The notes under the pieces were generated by a model, which worked only from the letters and a program-made list of their open reading frames with translations, was not told where the DNA came from and did no database searches. Shown one piece after another: positions 8,477 through 16,980 of a stretch of 64,000 nt of DNA. The DNA is from Georgfuchsia toluolica (GTDB taxonomy: Bacteria > Pseudomonadota > Gammaproteobacteria > Burkholderiales > Rhodocyclaceae), in NCBI RefSeq assembly GCF_907163265.1, contig NZ_CAJQUM010000001.1:1302001-1366000 (forward strand). The letters are read 5' to 3'. Position 1 is the stretch's first letter; every line of letters begins with the position of its first letter. The translations under genes were made by a program, and so were the position numbers.

Positions 8477-8890
8477 TCAGCGCCCCTGCAACAAGGTCGC
8501 TGTGGCCGCGGGTGCCAGGACCGACTCGGCAACCGCAAACAGTTCGCGCTCTTCGAATCTGGCGTGAGCTTCCAATATGTCGCCGAAGCGGCGCAGGCTT
8601 GCCGCATCTCCTGCCCTGAGCCGGCTGGTCAGGCAGCGCAATTCTTTGTGTTCGTCCGGAGTGCGCCTGACTCGATCGGTTTCTCCCGCAGCCGTCAATG
8701 AGGGAAGCAGCGTCTCTTCCTCGACATGAAAGTGAGGCTCCAGTTCACGCTCAAAAATTTCGACGGCATGAGCCATCAATTGGCGCGTGGCCTCCGTGCT
8801 GTCCGTGCCGGTGCGCTGCGCATGCTTCGCCAGCACCAGCGTCACATGGTGTTGCCGGGAAAGCCAGGCCAGGCTACTGCAGCGTTTCAT
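8477..8890 (-). CDS. hemerythrin HHE-domain protein
   Basis: A 137-residue protein starting at the ATG at 8890, with an excellent GGAGG five bases upstream. The fold signature is 'SRQHHVTLVLAKHAQR' near residues 11-26, 'LEPHFHVEEETLLPSL' near 51-66, 'DEHKELR' near 78-84, and 'ILEAHARFEERELF' near 103-116. These His/Glu residues would hold a di-iron site. It lies 14 bases downstream of fdxA on the same strand, so the two are probably one operon. With the ferredoxin and the NsrR-like site upstream, a role in NO or oxidative iron stress is likely but inferred. Confidence 0.85.
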   Translation of the reverse strand: MKRCSSLAWLSRQHHVTLVLAKHAQRTGTDSTEATRQLMAHAVEIFERELEPHFHVEEETLLPSLTAAGETDRVRRTPDEHKELRCLTSRLRAGDAASLRRFGDILEAHARFEERELFAVAESVLAPAATATLLQGR

Positions 8891-8904
8891 CGGTCCTCCG
8901 TCAA

Positions 8905-9228
8905 TCAGCGAATCAACTTGTCGAGTTTGTTTTTCACTTTGGACCACAGGTCTGCTTCGGGCAAAGGTGCCTTGGTCGCCGAAATACATTTCCATTGCCT
9001 GGACAGTTCCTCGTTGAGCCGGATAAACGCATACTGATCCTTCGGCACATCCTCTTCGGCAAAAATTGCATCGACTGGACATTCGGCTACGCACAAGGTG
9101 CAATCGATGCACTCCTCGGGATCGATTGCCAGGAAGTTCTCCCCTTCGCGGAACGCGTCTACCGGGCAAACATCGACGCAATCCGTATATTTGCATTTGA
9201 TGCAGGATTCGGTCACAACGTAAGTCAT
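8905..9228 (-). CDS. fdxA: 7Fe ferredoxin FdxA
   Basis: A 107-residue ferredoxin starting at ATG 9228, with AGGAG before it. 'CIKCKYTDCVDVCPVDAF' supplies the 3Fe-4S/4Fe-4S cysteines at the N-terminus and 'CIDCTLCVAECPVDAI' the second cluster; the C-terminal tail of about 50 residues is typical of the FdxA (Azotobacter ferredoxin I) group. It carries electrons at low potential. It heads a two-gene unit with the hemerythrin gene. An NsrR-like half site lies about 160 bases upstream, beside an nsrR relic. Confidence 0.92.
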   Translation of the reverse strand: MTYVVTESCIKCKYTDCVDVCPVDAFREGENFLAIDPEECIDCTLCVAECPVDAIFAEEDVPKDQYAFIRLNEELSRQWKCISATKAPLPEADLWSKVKNKLDKLIR

Positions 9229-9380
9229 GGGGCGTCTCCTAACAATAGTTCTCGAACGCAAGTTGCCTGCAAACCTGACACGATGTTCATATCCAATTCT
9301 GGATCTATGACACGCCGCAATGCGCCCTTGACCACGCCGAAATTCGGTGATGATTTGATATTGACCATGGCTGTAAATAA

Positions 9381-9406
9381 GCAGTATTATTTATACATCT
9401 ATAGAT
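9381..9406. promoter_or_regulatory. NsrR-like half site / AT-rich palindrome
   Basis: Read on the minus strand the region has AGATGTATAAATAAT, sharing AGATGTATAAATA with the operator-like element at 6058-6081. It also contains the palindrome ATCTATAGAT (9397-9406). It sits between fdxA and the divergent nsrR relic. Confidence 0.35.
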
Positions 9407-9457
9407 TATCACTTCACTGCGATTAAAGCGATATGGTTTATATTTCTTAAAAAGACC

Positions 9458-9560
9458 ATGTGGCTTGGCAACACTTACGGACATCGCACTACGGGCGTTG
9501 ATCTACCTCGCCCTCAATCAATCGAAGCTGGCCAGCATGGTGGAGATTGAAGTTTTGGTA
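9458..9560 (+). pseudogene. nsrR: Rrf2/NsrR-type regulator relic (N-terminus only)
   Basis: From the ATG at 9458, removal of one base after the third codon gives M-W-L followed by 'ATLTDIALRALIYLALNQ' and 'SKLASMVEI'. This is the start of the winged-helix of Rrf2 proteins such as NsrR (typically MRLT-FTDYALRVLIYLAL). The recognition helix, the cluster cysteines and the rest are gone; after about 30 codons the sequence is unrelated. The relic is divergent from fdxA and close to an NsrR-like half site, so it was probably the local NO sensor. Assignment to NsrR rather than another Rrf2 protein is inferred from context. Confidence 0.6.
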
Positions 9561-9600
9561 ACTTTTTTTTCTGAAAACAGCTTATAGGATAAGAGGATTT

Positions 9601-9813
9601 ATGGCTGGCTCATGGGGTTGTCCACACGAAGTCAACGATTTGTGTTCCAGGGTTAACAACTTGCCATGTGACCCGGGCATGAAGGGGTGCATTTTGTATG
9701 GCCGCTACGTCTTTGCCAACGACGAAAAAAACGAACGCCTGAAGAAGAGGAATGCCCTCAATGAGAAAGTGGTCAACTTACCTGTTCCTGGCCACACCAA
9801 AAAAAGCCGCTAA
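9601..9813 (+). CDS. small cysteine-rich protein
   Basis: A 70-residue protein with AAGAGG five bases before its ATG. The N-terminal half has five cysteines in 'CPHEVNDLC' and 'RVNNLPCDPGMKGCILYGRY', a conserved pattern I have seen in short betaproteobacterial proteins of unknown function. The C-terminal half is basic and charged. Metal binding is likely from the cysteine spacing but not shown. Confidence 0.6.
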   Translation: MAGSWGCPHEVNDLCSRVNNLPCDPGMKGCILYGRYVFANDEKNERLKKRNALNEKVVNLPVPGHTKKSR

Positions 9814-10144
9814 CAAAGGAATTATCTTTCACTAAAAATATCGGTGAACAGATTCTCGGCACGCATGAAAACCCAATGCTGGAGTTTCTGTAGACTTTGC
9901 AGCTTGAATCGTGATTGATTCGGTGCACTTCAAGCCACCACGTTGCATTGCGTTATTTGGAGTTATGGGGAACGTGTTGCAACGCGCGAAATTCCCATAC
10001 TCGGTCACTTCCGCCACAGGCACGCACGGTTTGGACGCTGCGAGTTGTGACGTTACGCGCGCGTAAAGGAAGAAGGAATACGAAAACTTCGACCATTCGA
10101 GTCAGGCATTCTTGACTTAACGTCACAACCCGTCCAGAAGGCGG
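9814..10144. other. gene-free stretch with a 12-bp inverted repeat
   Basis: No convincing gene in about 330 bases. GTTGTGACGTTA at 10044-10055 is repeated as its exact reverse complement at 10118-10129, enclosing 62 bases. This could be a hairpin, the ends of a tiny mobile relic, or an operator pair; there is no way to decide from the sequence. Confidence 0.4.
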
Positions 10145-11062
10145 CTAAGCGGGCGGACCGGATGGCCGTCCTGCCTCTCCGCGTGCCTCCAGGCGAGCCA
10201 GCAGCAAATGATAATAGAGCATGCCTCGCTGTGCGCCGAGCGTATTCAGCGTGGCCGCAACGTCGACGGACATGGCTTGTGAGACTAGCGTGAGATTGCG
10301 CGCGACGCTGCTGTCATTCATCGGGAACACGTCCAACCGGCCGAGTCCGCGCAGCAGGATGACCGTGGCCGTCCACGGGCCGATGCCTTTGATCTGCCGG
10401 AGCAGGGCTGCAGCATCGGGACTGGCGCGCTCTTCCAACATTTCCTCATGCAGTGCACCTGACGCCAACGCCTCGCCCACGCGCCGCAACGTCGCACACT
10501 TGTTAGCGCTGAGCCCAACCGCACGGGCGATGTCTCCGTTCCCTTCCAGTACGCGTTCGACGCCGGGGAACTTATACAGCGTCAAGCCCTGGTGCTCGAA
10601 CGGTTCCGCAAGTGCAATCAGCAGGCGGCGCATGATCGCGCTCGCTGCAAAGAGACTCACCTGCTGAAACACGATCGCGTTGACGCACGCCTCCCAGAGG
10701 GTCGGATACCGCGGCGGCTTTACGCCGCGCATGCGATCCGCGAGCGGCGCCAGCCACGAAATCCGCTTCGCCGCTCGATTGAAGTGTGTGAGATCGCAAT
10801 CCACACCGAGCATCCGCCGGATCAGCGGGAGTACCTGGGCGCAGTCGCCCGCGTCTCCATCCAGTACAACGGTCAGCACCTCGGGGCCACTCTGCTTGAC
10901 GCGCACGAACACGGGGGCATGCGCGCCGCCCAGCACGCGAACGTATTCTCGCTCCGGGGTAAGCACGTCCACCATGTTGGTGGACAGACGCCGCAGCGCG
11001 CTTACGGTGAGGTCGAGTCGAAACGGTGCCACAACGCGGAGCTCGTGTTGCGCCTGCGTCAT
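10145..11062 (-). CDS. alkA: DNA-3-methyladenine glycosylase II (AlkA-like)
   Basis: Counting from the ATG at 11062 (MTQAQHELRV) the protein has 305 residues, a normal AlkA length. It excises alkylated bases in base excision repair. An N-terminal AlkA_N-like domain (about 1-110) precedes the helix-hairpin-helix 'LLRQIKGIGPWTATVILLRG' and the GPD loop 'DVFPMNDSSV', in which Asp250 is the expected catalytic residue. The frame is open without a stop far upstream into an IS630 transposase fragment, so a 513-residue chimera is also possible. I favour the internal start because homology to AlkA begins there. Confidence 0.8.
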   Translation of the reverse strand: MTQAQHELRVVAPFRLDLTVSALRRLSTNMVDVLTPEREYVRVLGGAHAPVFVRVKQSGPEVLTVVLDGDAGDCAQVLPLIRRMLGVDCDLTHFNRAAKRISWLAPLADRMRGVKPPRYPTLWEACVNAIVFQQVSLFAASAIMRRLLIALAEPFEHQGLTLYKFPGVERVLEGNGDIARAVGLSANKCATLRRVGEALASGALHEEMLEERASPDAAALLRQIKGIGPWTATVILLRGLGRLDVFPMNDSSVARNLTLVSQAMSVDVAATLNTLGAQRGMLYYHLLLARLEARGEAGRPSGPPA

Positions 11063-11686
11063 AACTAATCCCGGCTCTGCGGGCGACGCGGATGCGGCCG
11101 GCGACTGCGGCAACTGCCGATCCTTACGGTCGAGGGTTTGTATGGCGGTCTTCTCATCGACGCAGAAGACGGCGGCGTGAGCTGGCGGGTTGAGGTACAA
11201 GCCAATGACATCCGCCGCCTTGGTTTCGAAATCGGGATCGTTGGATACCATGTGGATATCCAGGCGATGCGGGCGCACACCATGCTTGCGCCAGATACGC
11301 TGGACGGTGGCAAACGAGACATCGCCCAATTCGGCAGCGAGCTTGCGGCTGCTCCAATGCGTCGATCCATCCTTGGGTTTTTTCTTGAGTGTCATATTCA
11401 GCACCCGTGCCTCCAATTTCGCCACCGGTTGCTTCGACGCACGCCCTGGGTGTCGCGCATACATTCCCGCCAAGCGTTCATCGGCGAAACGGCTCAACCA
11501 ACGGGCAATAAAACGCGAATCGCAACCCAGCGATTCCATAATCGTGTCCCGCGACGCACCGTCTTCCAGCATCAGAATCAACTTCGCTCGACGCACATAG
11601 GCCGCACCGATCGTGCGGCTCCGTGTCATCTTCGTCAGTTGCTCCCGCTCCGTCTTACTCAGATTCATTTTTCCCATGCACCCCAT
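11063..11686 (-). pseudogene. IS630-family transposase fragment, in frame with alkA
   Basis: The 208 codons from the ATG at 11686 encode an N-terminal helix-turn-helix ('RAKLILMLEDGASRDTIMES'), a second DNA-binding region ('WSSRKLAAELGDVSFATVQR') and the beginning of the DDE catalytic core, 'AHAAVFCVDEKTAIQTLDR', whose first Asp is present. Homology ends about 'DRKDRQLPQSP', before the other two catalytic acids, so it cannot transpose. A bridge of about 17 residues joins it in frame to AlkA. It probably results from insertion followed by deletion, and the transposase promoter may now drive alkA. Confidence 0.75.
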
Positions 11687-11973
11687 ATGGTGTGCGTTTT
11701 CATTGTTTCAATGGACTAGTAACTGCTTTACCTGTCAGGGGGACGAAGTAACAGTGTGATCAGTGGCGAATGCGTTGATACGCCCAGCAATCATGCTTCT
11801 TTCCTTGAGTCCAGTCATAAATGCCCTTGGTTGCGCGTCGAGAGTGACGCACTTCGTATAGCGAGGACAAAAAGATGGGTCCAGTGAGTGTGAAAGAGGC
11901 GTCGAGCAGATCTATGGCTAGCAGCAAGTAGAATTCGAGTTTGCCCCTACGGTTTCGTCTCTAGATTAGACCT
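11687..11973. other. intergenic region upstream of dinB
   Basis: About 290 bases with no supported gene. It separates the IS630 fragment from dinB and must hold the dinB promoter; no clear LexA box (CTGT-N8-ACAG) was found by eye. Confidence 0.35.
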
Positions 11974-13146
11974 GTGACTTCCCGGCCCCAGCGCATCGCT
12001 CACCTCGACATGGATGCATTCTTTGCTTCCGTCGAACTCCTCACCTATCCGGAACTGCGTGGCCAGCCCGTCGTCGTTGGCGGTGGACGGGATCACCAGC
12101 CGCAGGTCAATCCGGACGGCACCCATGAATTCGCCCGGATTCGTAATTACAAAGGACGCGGCGTCATCACGACGTCCACCTATGAAGCGCGTGCACTCGG
12201 CGTGTTTTCGGGAATGGGCGTCATGAAAGCGGTTCAATTGGCGCCGGATGCCATCTTGTTGCCGGTAAATTTCGATGCCTACCGCTATTACTCGCGCCTA
12301 TTCAAGGAGGCTGTTGCCACCATTGCGCCTCAAATCGAGAATCGCGGCATTGACGAAATTTACATTGATCTGACCGATATGCCCGGCGAGACTTTGGATC
12401 TTGCGCGCCGAATCAAGCAAGCGGTCAAGGAGGCAACGGAACTCACGTGCTCCATCGGCATCACGCCCAACAAGCTGTTATCCAAAATCTGTTCCGACCT
12501 GCAGAAGCCCGATGGCATCACCATTCTGGGAATGGAGGACATTCCCTCCAGAATATGGCCATTGCCGGTACGCAAGATTAACGGCATCGGCCCCAAGGCC
12601 ACCGAGAAGCTGGCTGGTCTAGGCATTACAACGATTGGTGAGTTGGCCGCCGCAGAACTTGAACTCCTTCAAATTCGTTTTGGGCGCAGTTACGGTTCAT
12701 GGCTACATGACGCAGCAAATGGCATCGACAATCACCCGGTCGTCACCCACTCGGAACCCAAGTCCATCAGTCGAGAAACAACTTTCGAGCGGGATCTGCA
12801 TCCACGGCAGGACCGGGATGCCCTATCCGAAATTTTCACGGCACTCTGCGTACGGGTGGCGGAGGATCTCAAGCGCAAGGGCTATCTTGGGCGCACGATT
12901 GGAATCAAGTTGCGCTTTGAAGACTTTCAGACGGTCACGCGTGATATCACGCTACCGGACTACACAGCGGAACCAGCGCAGATACGGCGCGCAGCCGGCG
13001 AGTGCCTGCGCCGCGTGCCTCTCGACAAGAAAATACGCCTGCTGGGTGTTCGGGTCAGTGCCCTGCAGCAAGCGGATAATTTAAGACCAGCGCAAGAGTC
13101 ACCGCAGCAGGATCTTCCCTTTTCACATTTGAGTTCGAACGATTAA
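11974..13146 (+). CDS. dinB: DNA polymerase IV (Y-family)
   Basis: A 390-residue translesion polymerase with a GTG start at 11974. The palm begins 'IAHLDMDAFFASVELL' (first catalytic Asp), followed by 'TSTYEARALGVFSGMG' and 'RGIDEIYIDLTD', which carries the second catalytic acids where E. coli has SIDE. The HhH region 'RKINGIGPKATEKLAGLGI' and the little-finger domain follow. No clear beta-clamp motif is seen at the C-terminus, though 'QQDLPF' at about 377-382 is a good QxxLxF-like candidate. Confidence 0.93.
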   Translation: MTSRPQRIAHLDMDAFFASVELLTYPELRGQPVVVGGGRDHQPQVNPDGTHEFARIRNYKGRGVITTSTYEARALGVFSGMGVMKAVQLAPDAILLPVNFDAYRYYSRLFKEAVATIAPQIENRGIDEIYIDLTDMPGETLDLARRIKQAVKEATELTCSIGITPNKLLSKICSDLQKPDGITILGMEDIPSRIWPLPVRKINGIGPKATEKLAGLGITTIGELAAAELELLQIRFGRSYGSWLHDAANGIDNHPVVTHSEPKSISRETTFERDLHPRQDRDALSEIFTALCVRVAEDLKRKGYLGRTIGIKLRFEDFQTVTRDITLPDYTAEPAQIRRAAGECLRRVPLDKKIRLLGVRVSALQQADNLRPAQESPQQDLPFSHLSSND

Positions 13147-13701
13147 CACTTTATCTGGACGTAGTGGATGACAAAGGATCAGTACCGAAGCGGTTGTAGA
13201 TCAGCAGATATTCGTCCGTGTTAAAGCCGGATGTGTAAGTTCAACCGATCCACATTGAGTGATGAGCGGCTAGTCGAATAGTGTCCACGGTTTTTATGGT
13301 GGACACATGGACACTAAGCTGGTGCAGCCGGCGGCATCACGGAGGCGTCGGCGCCATGATTTGGAATTCAAAGCGCAAATTGTGGCGGCGTGCCAGCACC
13401 CTGGCATTTGATCCGATGACAATTGGCCGTCATCTACTCGAAATCGCTAAAAGGAATTCCGAGATCGAGCTCGGAATCGCCAATACCTCGATCATTCTGA
13501 AAGCTCGAAAAGCTCGTCTCAATGCCGATCGTGGCCGGGAGTGCCACATAAGAGAGCAATTCAATTGCAGGATAGGATCAAGCTGCGGGTCTCCACTGCG
13601 GAAGACCGACCGACTGGAACTCGATACCATGTGACCCGTGGCAATGGCGTAACGACAGACCTGCGCAGACATTTCGCGCAGGCGTGAGTAGTGTATGGAA
13701 G
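13147..13701. other. degenerate stretch between dinB and tRNA-Thr
   Basis: About 550 bases that hold an IS66 orfA relic (13307-13411) and otherwise no supported gene. Several short frames run through it but lack any recognisable domain. It looks like mobile-element debris. Confidence 0.5.
13307..13411 (+). pseudogene. IS66-family orfA (TnpA) N-terminal fragment
   Basis: The 34 codons from ATG 13307 encode 'SRRRRHDLEFKAQIVAACQH' and PG, the start of the small IS66 accessory protein, then hit a stop at 13409-13411. The helix-turn-helix that should follow is missing. No other IS66 genes remain. Confidence 0.6.
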
Positions 13702-13777
13702 TGGTGCCGGCTGTCGGAATCGAACTGACGACCTACCGCTTACAAGGCGGTTGCTCTACCAACTGAGCTAAGCCGGC
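13702..13777 (-). tRNA. tRNA-Thr (anticodon TGT)
   Basis: 76 bases including an encoded CCA. The acceptor stem pairs GCCGGCT with AGCCGGC, the D arm has GCTCAGTTGGTAGAGC, the anticodon stem ACCGC/GCGGT holds loop CTTGTAA (anticodon TGT), and the T loop is TTCGATT. The complete cloverleaf can be drawn by hand. It reads away from the two-component genes. Confidence 0.95.
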
Positions 13778-13900
13778 TGCGGCCTCGCAAGGGCGCAAAA
13801 GAACGCGGCGCGGATTATAGCCGACGAGTTGGGTTGGCAGTTTCATTTCGGCTACACTCAACGCTATTCACGATTATCGCAACGGTTCGGCGACACCAGG

Positions 13901-15094
13901 ATGCCTGTTACCAGATCATCACTTCGAGCTTCATCCCCACGGCGAATCCGGGAGATGAAGGCGTCGGCAGACATGGCGCGAGAGCTGAAGGCCGCAACGG
14001 AGTGGTGGCAGTCGGCCATCGCCAATGTTCCGTGCGTGACGTTCACCCTGCAACGCAACCGGACTGGCAGCCTGCGCCTCATCGACATCAGCGCCAACTG
14101 TCAGAAGCTCCTGCATATCAGGGCGGAAGACCTGATGGCTTCGTTTGACTGCCTGGCCGAAGTACTTGACCCTGCCGAATATTCCCGGCTGGAAGAAGTC
14201 ATTGCGGTTGCGGCGGCGAAGCGTAGCGGGCTGCTATGGGAAGGCCGCTTGCGCGCACGCAATCGGCAAAAGGCGAAATGGATTCGCCTGCAGGCGCAGA
14301 CTCCCAAGGCCCTGATCAGGACGGTGACCTGGCAGGGCGTCATCACCGACTTCAGCCGCGAGCATGATCTCGACCTGGCGCTGAAACGGTCACGCGAGCA
14401 GTTGTCGGAACTCTCCGCTTACCTTGAGGCAGGAAAAGAGGAAGAACGGGAACGGATTGCGCGCGATATTCACGACGAGCTTGGCAGCATCCTCGTCGCG
14501 CTCAAGATCGAGGCGGCATTGCTCACCAGCAAGCTGCCGAAGAATCAGCTTGCATTGCGCGACAAGGCGCGCTCGATCGAGACCATGCTCGATCAGGCCA
14601 TGGGTACCGCCAGCCGCGTGGCGCGCGAGCTGCGTCCCGGCATTCTCAAGGAGTTCGGGTTGTCCGCCGCCATCGAATGCCAGGCGGAAGATTTTTCCCA
14701 GCGCACCGGCATTACCTGCCGCGCGCAATGCGATGACGACGGGCTGGAAGTCGAGGAGCGTTGCGCGCTCGCGCTATTCCGCATCGTTCAGGAAGCGCTG
14801 ACGAATGTCGCCAAACATGCGCATGCCTCGCTGGTGGCGATCCGGCTTTACCGCGATCGCCAGCAGTTGATCGTCGAAATACGCGACAATGGCCGCGGGA
14901 TCGGCGAGACCGATCTGCACAAGCCGAAATCCTTCGGCTTGCGCGGCATACGCGAACGGGTAAGAAGCCTCAACGGTGAATTGAGCGTCAGCGCCGGTGA
15001 GCAGGGAGGAACGCATATTGTGTTGAGCTTGCCGTTGAAATCCTCAAGCCGCCGTACGGCGGTTGAAGAGGATGTACAGCACAAGTTGTTCTGA
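13901..15094 (+). CDS. PAS-containing NarL-type sensor histidine kinase
   Basis: From the ATG at 13901 the protein has 397 residues; a TTG at 13829 and an ATG at 13955 are alternatives. A PAS/PAC-like domain (about 30-155; 'VPCVTFTLQR', 'WQGVITDFSREHDL') is followed by a short coiled coil and the HisKA_3 dimerisation box 'ERIARDIHDELGS' with the phospho-acceptor His191. The ATPase lid regions are 'QEALTNVAKHA', 'IRDNGRGI' and 'FGLRGIRERV'. No membrane helix is seen, so sensing is cytoplasmic. The response regulator follows 154 bases on, past an intergenic repeat; the pair probably works together. Confidence 0.88.
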   Translation: MPVTRSSLRASSPRRIREMKASADMARELKAATEWWQSAIANVPCVTFTLQRNRTGSLRLIDISANCQKLLHIRAEDLMASFDCLAEVLDPAEYSRLEEVIAVAAAKRSGLLWEGRLRARNRQKAKWIRLQAQTPKALIRTVTWQGVITDFSREHDLDLALKRSREQLSELSAYLEAGKEEERERIARDIHDELGSILVALKIEAALLTSKLPKNQLALRDKARSIETMLDQAMGTASRVARELRPGILKEFGLSAAIECQAEDFSQRTGITCRAQCDDDGLEVEERCALALFRIVQEALTNVAKHAHASLVAIRLYRDRQQLIVEIRDNGRGIGETDLHKPKSFGLRGIRERVRSLNGELSVSAGEQGGTHIVLSLPLKSSSRRTAVEEDVQHKLF

Positions 15095-15097
15095 CTC

Positions 15098-15246
15098 GCA
15101 TGATCGCCACGCTACCCACGAAGATGAAAATGCGTAAAGGCAAATTGAACGCCCCCCACCCCCATACCCCGCCCCAGGGCGGGGCTGCCAATAAGCTCGC
15201 TGCGCTCGATATCGCACCGGGCGCTGGTTCTGGTTTTCTACGTTAA
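15098..15246 (+). repeat. GC-rich intergenic repeat, copy 1
   Basis: About 150 bases with CCCCGCCCCAGGGCGGGGC (hairpin) and CTCGCTGCGCTCGATATC. The same sequence, nearly identical, lies inverted at 25860-26085, and a shorter diverged copy is at 28128-28214. It separates the kinase from its regulator. Confidence 0.75.
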
Positions 15247-15248
15247 TC

Positions 15249-15887
15249 ATGGCCAGCAAAATCCGCGTGCTGATTGCCGACGATCACGCCATTGTGCGGC
15301 AGGGCCTGAAACAGATTCTCTCCGAGACCAGCGACCTCATCATCTCCGGCGAGGCGGAAGACGGCTCGGATGCAATCCGTCTCGCCCGCAACAAACGCTG
15401 GGATGTATTTCTGCTCGACGTATCGATGCCCAGCCGCAATGGCATCGATGTGCTGAAACAGTTGCGCCGCGAATTCCCGCGGCAACCGGTGCTGATCCTC
15501 AGCATGCACTCGGAGGAACAATACGCGGTGCGTGCCATCAAGGCCGGCGCCGCCGGTTATCTGACCAAGCAAAGCGCGCCGGAATTGCTGGTCACGGCGA
15601 TCCGCCAGGTCGCCAGCGGCAAGAAATTCATCAGCCCGACCTTGGCGGAACAACTGGCCGCCGCGATTTCCGACGACGGCGACAAATTGCCGCATGAAAG
15701 AGTGACCGACCGCGAGTATCAGGTGCTGGTGCGAATCGCTTCCGGCAAGACACTGACCCGGATTGCAGAAGAGCTGAACCTGAGCGTCAAGACCGTGAGC
15801 GAATACCGCAAACGCCTGCTCGAAAAAATGCGCCTCGATACCACGGCGGAGCTGATCCGCTATGGCATTGAACACAGCCTGGTATAA
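15249..15887 (+). CDS. NarL/FixJ-family response regulator
   Basis: A 212-residue regulator. The receiver domain has the acidic pocket 'IADDH' at residues 9-13, phospho-acceptor Asp57 in 'FLLDVSMP', the Ser/Thr position in 'LILSMHSEEQY' and Lys in 'YLTKQSAP'. A LuxR-type helix-turn-helix occupies about 147-205 ('VTDREYQVLVRIASGKTL', 'IAEELNLSVKTVSEYRKR'). It pairs with the upstream sensor kinase. Targets are unknown. Confidence 0.92.
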   Translation: MASKIRVLIADDHAIVRQGLKQILSETSDLIISGEAEDGSDAIRLARNKRWDVFLLDVSMPSRNGIDVLKQLRREFPRQPVLILSMHSEEQYAVRAIKAGAAGYLTKQSAPELLVTAIRQVASGKKFISPTLAEQLAAAISDDGDKLPHERVTDREYQVLVRIASGKTLTRIAEELNLSVKTVSEYRKRLLEKMRLDTTAELIRYGIEHSLV

Positions 15888-15916
15888 ACGGCGCGCGACA
15901 CGCCTTAGTGTTGGTA

Positions 15917-16010
15917 CCGTTCTGGCTGAGTCTGTCGAAGCCTGCCCTGAGTGAAACCGAAGATCCCATGATTCGACGAGCGCGCATTTCGACAAACTCA
16001 ATGCGAACGG
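15917..16010. repeat. intergenic inverted repeat (CCGTTC...GAACGG type)
   Basis: An imperfect palindrome: CCGTTCTGGCTGAGTCTGTC at the left and its near reverse complement GACAAACTCAATGCGAACGG at the right. This is a widespread betaproteobacterial intergenic repeat type, here downstream of the response regulator and before the convergent DUF4149 gene; it may act as a bidirectional end. Confidence 0.6.
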
Positions 16011-16026
16011 GGTTAATCGGCGCTTC

Positions 16027-16488
16027 CTAACGTTTGGCGCGTTCCTGCCAAACTACAAGCCATAAACCCAGCAGGCTTTGCAGCAGGTAAAAGCCGCTGG
16101 AAATGCCGTGCCATGCGGCAAAACGGTCGCGCAATGCGCTCTCCATTACCTGTCGCGGCAGCGCGTCGGCCTTCAGTTGCGCCAGGATCGGCTGGATACC
16201 GAAATGGCCGGCGAAGGTCAGCGCCAGCATCGCCAGCACGATCCAGAAAACGCCCGACTTGAGCGCGCGCCAGCCGCGATTGAACAGCAGGTAAAGCAAC
16301 AGATAACCGCCGCAGGCGAAACCTGCGTAAGCGACAAAGGTGAACATGGCGCCGGCCAGATTGCCGGCCAGCGTGCGGTCTGCCAGTTCATGAAACAACA
16401 CCGGCGCGGCCAGATAACCGATGGCGAACAGCCCGCCGACCCAGAGCGAAATCGCTACCGAATACAGCGCTTCCGCGAGCTTGCTCAT
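16027..16488 (-). CDS. DUF4149 family membrane protein
   Basis: A 153-residue protein with four transmembrane helices (about 5-28, 45-68, 76-96, 128-148). 'SLWVGGLFAIGYLAAPVLF' at the start is characteristic of DUF4149, a small inner-membrane family found next to greA/carB in betaproteobacteria. It starts 15 bases after the greA stop on the same strand and is probably the last gene of the carA-carB-greA unit. Function unknown. Confidence 0.75.
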   Translation of the reverse strand: MSKLAEALYSVAISLWVGGLFAIGYLAAPVLFHELADRTLAGNLAGAMFTFVAYAGFACGGYLLLYLLFNRGWRALKSGVFWIVLAMLALTFAGHFGIQPILAQLKADALPRQVMESALRDRFAAWHGISSGFYLLQSLLGLWLVVWQERAKR

Positions 16489-16503
16489 GTCTCCGGGTAT
16501 GCC

Positions 16504-16980
16504 TTATTCATATCGCACATCGAGTATCTCATACTCACGCATCCCGCCTGGCGTCTGCACTTCGGCGACATCCCCGGCGAACTTGCCGATCAGGGCGCGC
16601 GCCACGGGGGACTTCAGCGAAATCTTGCCCAGTTTGAGGTCGGCTTCGTCGTCACCGACGATCTGGTAGAGCACGGTCTTGCCGCTCTCGATTTCTTCCA
16701 GTTCGACGGTCGCCGCGAACACCACGCGGCCGTCGGCATCCAGCGACCTGGGGTCGATGATCTGCGCGTTCGAGAGTTTGCTTTCGACCTCGGCAATGCG
16801 GCCCTCGACGAAACCCTGGCGTTCCTTGGCGGCATCGTATTCGGCATTTTCCGAAAGGTCGCCGTGCGAGCGTGCCTCGGCAATCGCGGCAATTACTGAT
16901 GGGCGCTCCACCGTCTTGAGGCGATGCAGTTCGGCTTTGAGCAGCTCGGCGCCACGCAAGGTCAATGGAACTTTACTCAC
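16504..16980 (-). CDS. greA: transcription elongation factor GreA
   Basis: 158 residues from a GTG start at 16980 that overlaps the carB stop by four bases (GTGA), a classic coupling arrangement. It rescues backtracked RNA polymerase by stimulating transcript cleavage. The N-terminal coiled coil carries the acidic tip '[16 protein letters not shown]' (about 39-54), and the C-terminal FKBP-like domain ends '[14 protein letters not shown]'. A longer frame upstream runs inside carB and is discarded. Confidence 0.95.
   Translation of the reverse strand: MSKVPLTLRGAELLKAELHRLKTVERPSVIAAIAEARSHGDLSENAEYDAAKERQGFVEGRIAEVESKLSNAQIIDPRSLDADGRVVFAATVELEEIESGKTVLYQIVGDDEADLKLGKISLKSPVARALIGKFAGDVAEVQTPGGMREYEILDVRYE

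Noticed and set aside
9896-9925. TGATTGATTC-type sequence considered as an FNR box
   Set aside because: Only one half site; the second arm does not pair at the needed spacing.
16078-16899. 273-codon plus-strand frame over DUF4149 and greA
   Set aside because: Antisense to greA, whose motifs are unmistakable.
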